Source: a virus. Taken from it: a stretch of 27,695 nt of DNA. Position 1 is the stretch's first letter; every line of letters begins with the position of its first letter. The stretch lies in the IMG/VR virus record IMGVR_UViG_3300017756_000079, positions 1 to 27,695 of that record; one strand, 5' to 3'. A program made the translations under genes and the position numbers. The notes beneath the pieces were generated by a model. The model had not been told where the DNA came from and ran no database searches. It saw only the letters and a program-made list of their open reading frames with translations. Positions 25,260-27,695 of this stretch are shown here, one piece after another.

Positions 25260-26171
25260 TTAGTCTATTTTAGTGATAAGAACTCTATAATCTCCATCTG
25301 TTACGGCATCTGAAAATGCAACTGTTATAGTTCCTGTTGTTGCTCTAGCAATATCTACTTGTACAGTTTCATATGGAGATGCAGTTTCATAAACTTGTGC
25401 TACAACATCTCTTGTTGCTAAACCGTGTGTTACTGTATATGTATTTGTTGATTTTGTTACAGCGGAATTTGAAGCTTCTAAATTAACAGCAAAGCTTCTT
25501 GCTGCATTATGAGCGGCTAGTCCAGCAGGTGTTACCGCTCTTGCTGTGTCAGTACCTGTGGTTGCTTCTGTAGTTGTTGCTAATTCAACTATACCTTTTA
25601 CTGTTTCTGAAGCATCTTCTACACCAACTATATTTGTAAAACTTGAACCTCCATCAACTGAAAATTCAAACTTATCTGTATTTTCATTAAACTGTAATAT
25701 AGCATTAGCTGTATCTCCTCTTTCAACTTCAATACCTGATCGCAGTGTAGTTGCCGGAGTACCAGTCTGATTTTTATTAAGTGTTATTATATTGTCTTCA
25801 ATATCTAACGTAGCCGTATTAACAGTGGTTGTAGTTCCGCTTACAGTTAAATTACCTGTTACAGTTAAATCACCAGATGTTGTTACTGTTACATCTGTAG
25901 CATCACCTATAGTAAAACTATCTGATATTTGTGGTAATCTCGCTTTTAGATTAGCTATATTAACGTCAACATCGGTATCAGTATTTTTCATACTAACCCA
26001 AGCTGATCCGTCCCAGTATTTTATTTGCTTACTACTGTTATCAGAATTGTAGATTATTCTACCTACATTTGCAGCACCCATCCCGCTTGGGTCTGAAGTA
26101 ACTACATCAACTTTAACGTTTTTTATTTCGTTGTTATTTAAATCGAGATTTGCTAAATGTTTTATTGCCAT
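25260..26171 (-). CDS. Tail fibre-like virion protein (303 aa)
   Basis: The N-terminus (HLANLDLNNNEIKNVKVD, 5-22, with RIIYNS and KYWDGSAW) resembles attachment regions of marine-phage fibres. The centre holds the frequent DLTVTGNLTVSGTTTTVNTA stretch (about 100-119) and IEDNIITLNKN. A later 'SGIEVERG' block leads to a C-terminal beta domain starting NTYTVTHGLATRDVVAQVYE (about 240-259). That last domain resembles the end of the small protein upstream. It probably forms a trimeric fibre or a fibre-base protein in the same operon as the glycine-rich fibre. Confidence 0.7.
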   Translation of the reverse strand: MAIKHLANLDLNNNEIKNVKVDVVTSDPSGMGAANVGRIIYNSDNSSKQIKYWDGSAWVSMKNTDTDVDVNIANLKARLPQISDSFTIGDATDVTVTTSGDLTVTGNLTVSGTTTTVNTATLDIEDNIITLNKNQTGTPATTLRSGIEVERGDTANAILQFNENTDKFEFSVDGGSSFTNIVGVEDASETVKGIVELATTTEATTGTDTARAVTPAGLAAHNAARSFAVNLEASNSAVTKSTNTYTVTHGLATRDVVAQVYETASPYETVQVDIARATTGTITVAFSDAVTDGDYRVLITKID

Positions 26172-26177
26172 TTTTTG

Positions 26178-26507
26178 TTAGTTTAAATATGCTTTCCCTG
26201 ATATTGCGGCTGAAAATGTTAATACTATTGTATTAGCACTTTGATAATCAACAACTCCAAATACTTGTTCTTCTTCGGAATCTACTATTGTAACAGATGG
26301 AAATTTATTTAAATTATGAGTTATTGTCCATGTAGCTGATGCCGACCCTTGTGTATGTGTTGTAGTCCCCCCGTGACTTGCAAATGGTGTTGACTGTACA
26401 ATTGATGTAATACTAAAGTTTTTTGTAGCACCTGAAACATCTGTTCCTAATAGTTTATCTCCAGCCTCGACAGTTGTGTCTTGTGGAAATGATGATATTT
26501 TAGCCAT
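26178..26507 (-). CDS. Small fibre-like virion protein (109 aa)
   Basis: The protein starts MAKISSFPQDTTVEAGDKLL, an N-terminal pattern common in phage fibre proteins (ISSFP....V...DKLLGTD). It ends in a beta domain with ATWTITHNLNKFPSVTIVDS (about 58-77), NTIVLTFSAAISGKAYL. That C-terminal domain parallels the end of the 303-residue gene next downstream. It is probably a minor fibre or fibre adaptor. The ATG overlaps the stop of the winged-helix gene by one base. Confidence 0.65.
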   Translation of the reverse strand: MAKISSFPQDTTVEAGDKLLGTDVSGATKNFSITSIVQSTPFASHGGTTTHTQGSASATWTITHNLNKFPSVTIVDSEEEQVFGVVDYQSANTIVLTFSAAISGKAYLN

Positions 26508-26956
26508 TATAAATCTTTTTTGTTAAATTTACTTATTGCTTGCGAATAGACTTTATCTATATATGTTTCTCTTTTCATTATTTTGTTTCTTCGCGATGAT
26601 TCAGGCAAACTTTCCTTATCTATTAATATTTTATATATTCTATTTATAAGTCTTTTCCCTTTTGCTGAAACAGTGTATTTGTTATGATCCCCTAGTCTAC
26701 CGTTACCTTTATGAATTTTTTTAATCCAATCATTTTTTTGCAATCTGTAAAATCTAGTTTTATCCCAACTGTAATACAAGGTTCCGCTTTTAAAATCGTC
26801 TATTGTAAAATATTTAATAGGATCGAGATAAAATAGCAATTCCAAATCAGCAATGTTTAACTCGTGTTGTTTGCATGCCCATCTGGAAACTAATCTATAG
26901 TATTTTAAAAAATCAACCTTAACTTCTCCTCTTTCTATAAAATCCGAGCGGTTCAT
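26507..26956 (-). CDS. Winged-helix-like DNA-binding protein, possible transcription regulator
   Basis: The 149-residue basic protein has a helical core: LVSRWACKQHELNIADLELL (about 22-41), FYLD, FTIDDFK, and RFYRLQKNDWIKKIHKGNGR (about 68-87), then HNKYTVSAKGKRLINRIYKI. The order 'helix - helix - (R)xYRLxxxxWI - hairpin with KYTVSAKGKRL' is that of MarR/PadR-type winged helices, where the last hairpin is the wing. It could regulate late transcription. The exact family is uncertain. It is coupled to groES by a one-base overlap. Confidence 0.5.
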   Translation of the reverse strand: MNRSDFIERGEVKVDFLKYYRLVSRWACKQHELNIADLELLFYLDPIKYFTIDDFKSGTLYYSWDKTRFYRLQKNDWIKKIHKGNGRLGDHNKYTVSAKGKRLINRIYKILIDKESLPESSRRNKIMKRETYIDKVYSQAISKFNKKDL

Positions 26957-27216
26957 TATAATACTATTATTACGTCTTGTTCTTGTATTACTTTAAATAT
27001 ATTGTTATCTATTTCTATATTGTGTCCTGCGACTCTATCGTAATAAATTTTGTCGCTATTTTTTATTCCTTCTACATGTGTACCAATTGATACAACTGTA
27101 GCAGTTCTGTATCTTATATCTTCTCTGTGGTTTTCAGCAAGAAGTAACCCACCTTCTGTTTTCTTTATATCTTCTTTTATTTCAGATATTACTATATACT
27201 TACCTATCGCTTTCAT
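26956..27216 (-). CDS. groES: Co-chaperonin GroES
   Basis: The 86-residue protein has the GroES pattern: an N-terminal YIVISEI strand (7-13), then a mobile loop with EGGLLLAEN (21-29), where LLL takes the place of the IVL tripeptide that binds GroEL. Next come RYRTATVVSIG (35-45) and NSDKIYYDR (53-61), and a closing IFKVIQEQDVIIV (73-85). It would cap a GroEL ring and assist folding, probably of phage structural proteins as gp31 does for T4 capsid protein. It is slightly shorter than the usual 95-100 residues. The start lies inside the end of groEL (17-base overlap), so it is translated from the same message. Confidence 0.88.
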   Translation of the reverse strand: MKAIGKYIVISEIKEDIKKTEGGLLLAENHREDIRYRTATVVSIGTHVEGIKNSDKIYYDRVAGHNIEIDNNIFKVIQEQDVIIVL

Positions 27217-27695
27217 AATCTCTAACGTTTGAAATTACACAATCGGTTGAAAGTATAGTAGTTGCAACTGATACAGCATTTAATAGTGCTGATTTAGTTA
27301 CAAGCAGTGGATCGACTATACCGGCTTTTATCATATCTTTTACGGTTGCATCCATTACGTCAACACCTTTTTTAAATGATATACCTTTAAAATCTTCAGG
27401 ATTTAATCCTGCATTGCTTAGTATCATATTGTATGGTGATAAAAGTGCTTCTTTCATTATATCAATACCCTTTAGTTCACCTTGATTAAGTGTTAACTCC
27501 CAATCCATATTTGCTGCTGCTACTAGTGCTACACCGCCCCCGGGTAGTATACCTTCTTTTTTTGCAGCTCTAACGGCATGAATTGCATCATCAACCCTGT
27601 CTTTTTTTTCTGATACTTCCACTTCAGTATCTCCACCAACATAAACCATTGAAACACCTCCATTCAATATAGATAGCCTATATTCTAAATGTGGT
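27200..27695 (-). CDS. groEL: Chaperonin GroEL, C-terminal part (cut by the window edge)
   Basis: About 165 codons are in the window and the frame is open to the right edge; the start is outside. The reading matches GroEL from the end of the apical domain through the equatorial domain: LNGGVSMVYVGGDTEVEV, then EKKDRVDDAIHAVRAAKKEG with the aspartate that acts in ATP hydrolysis (D398 in E. coli numbering). LPGGGVALVAAA (nucleotide pocket) follows, and later GIVDPLLVTKSALLNAVSVA. The C-terminus ends after NVRDYESDR without the Gly-Gly-Met tail found in many bacterial GroELs. The YVG...KKDRVDDA wording resembles Bacteroidetes GroEL. It is divergent enough to be a viral chaperonin rather than a recent host copy. 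groES overlaps its end. Confidence 0.92.
   Translation of the reverse strand, partial: PHLEYRLSILNGGVSMVYVGGDTEVEVSEKKDRVDDAIHAVRAAKKEGILPGGGVALVAAANMDWELTLNQGELKGIDIMKEALLSPYNMILSNAGLNPEDFKGISFKKGVDVMDATVKDMIKAGIVDPLLVTKSALLNAVSVATTILSTDCVISNVRDYESDR

Noticed and set aside
25842-25875. Short direct repeat containing TTACAGTTAAAT, considered as an attachment or regulatory site
   Set aside because: It is explained by the repeated protein text LTVTGNLTV in the fibre gene.

Overview
This window is a block of structural, packaging, lysis and chaperonin genes from a tailed bacteriophage. It is AT-rich, mostly about 20-40% GC by eye. Every supported gene lies on the minus strand, so transcription runs from position 27695 towards 1. 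Genes touch or overlap by a few bases and no gap exceeds about 70 bases. I see no tRNA, integrase, insertion sequence or CRISPR array. Long open frames throughout suggest a functional phage or phage contig rather than a decayed copy.

The likely host is a marine member of the Bacteroidetes (Flavobacteriia-like). This is an inference from three things. The starts I inspected lack a Shine-Dalgarno sequence and have A/T-rich leaders. The GroEL fragment has a YVG...EKKDRVDDA stretch typical of Bacteroidetes GroEL. The tail proteins carry arrays of the 'ERGFVY ... AYA.N' Fn3-like domain common in Bacteroidetes surface proteins. Several genes also resemble families I remember from marine phage genomes. 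No tail sheath or tape-measure gene is visible, and the connector plus gp10-like proteins point to a podovirus-like, possibly crAss-related, virion. That placement is tentative.

Layout in transcription order:
(1) 27695-26956: the C-terminal part of a phage GroEL, overlapped by groES.
(2) 26956-26507: a winged-helix-like protein.
(3) 26507-19286: receptor-binding and fibre genes: two small-domain fibres, an 871-residue glycine-rich fibre with a cupredoxin-like domain, three small accessory or assembly proteins, and a protein with three LamG-like lectin domains.
(4) 19268-18082: a lysis-type cassette of a GTA-type holin, a small membrane protein, an M15 peptidase and another membrane protein.
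(5) 18085-14817: conserved small genes, a putative small terminase and the large terminase.
(6) 14814-9681: portal, a small basic protein whose frame overlaps the scaffold-like frame, and the major capsid protein, followed by a strong intrinsic terminator.
(7) 9611-1: neck or connector proteins, then a giant tail-stabilisation (gp10-like, propeller-type) protein distributed over separate genes with long Fn3-like insertions.

The most notable points are:
- the tail protein whose conserved modules are spread over three genes;
- the overlapping dual-frame region at the start of the scaffold gene;
- an island of roughly 40-50% GC confined to the ATPase half of the terminase;
- the phage groEL-groES pair in the reverse of the usual order;
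- a candidate type 1 copper site on a tail fibre.
All family assignments come from recognising sequence motifs by eye. No database search was possible.
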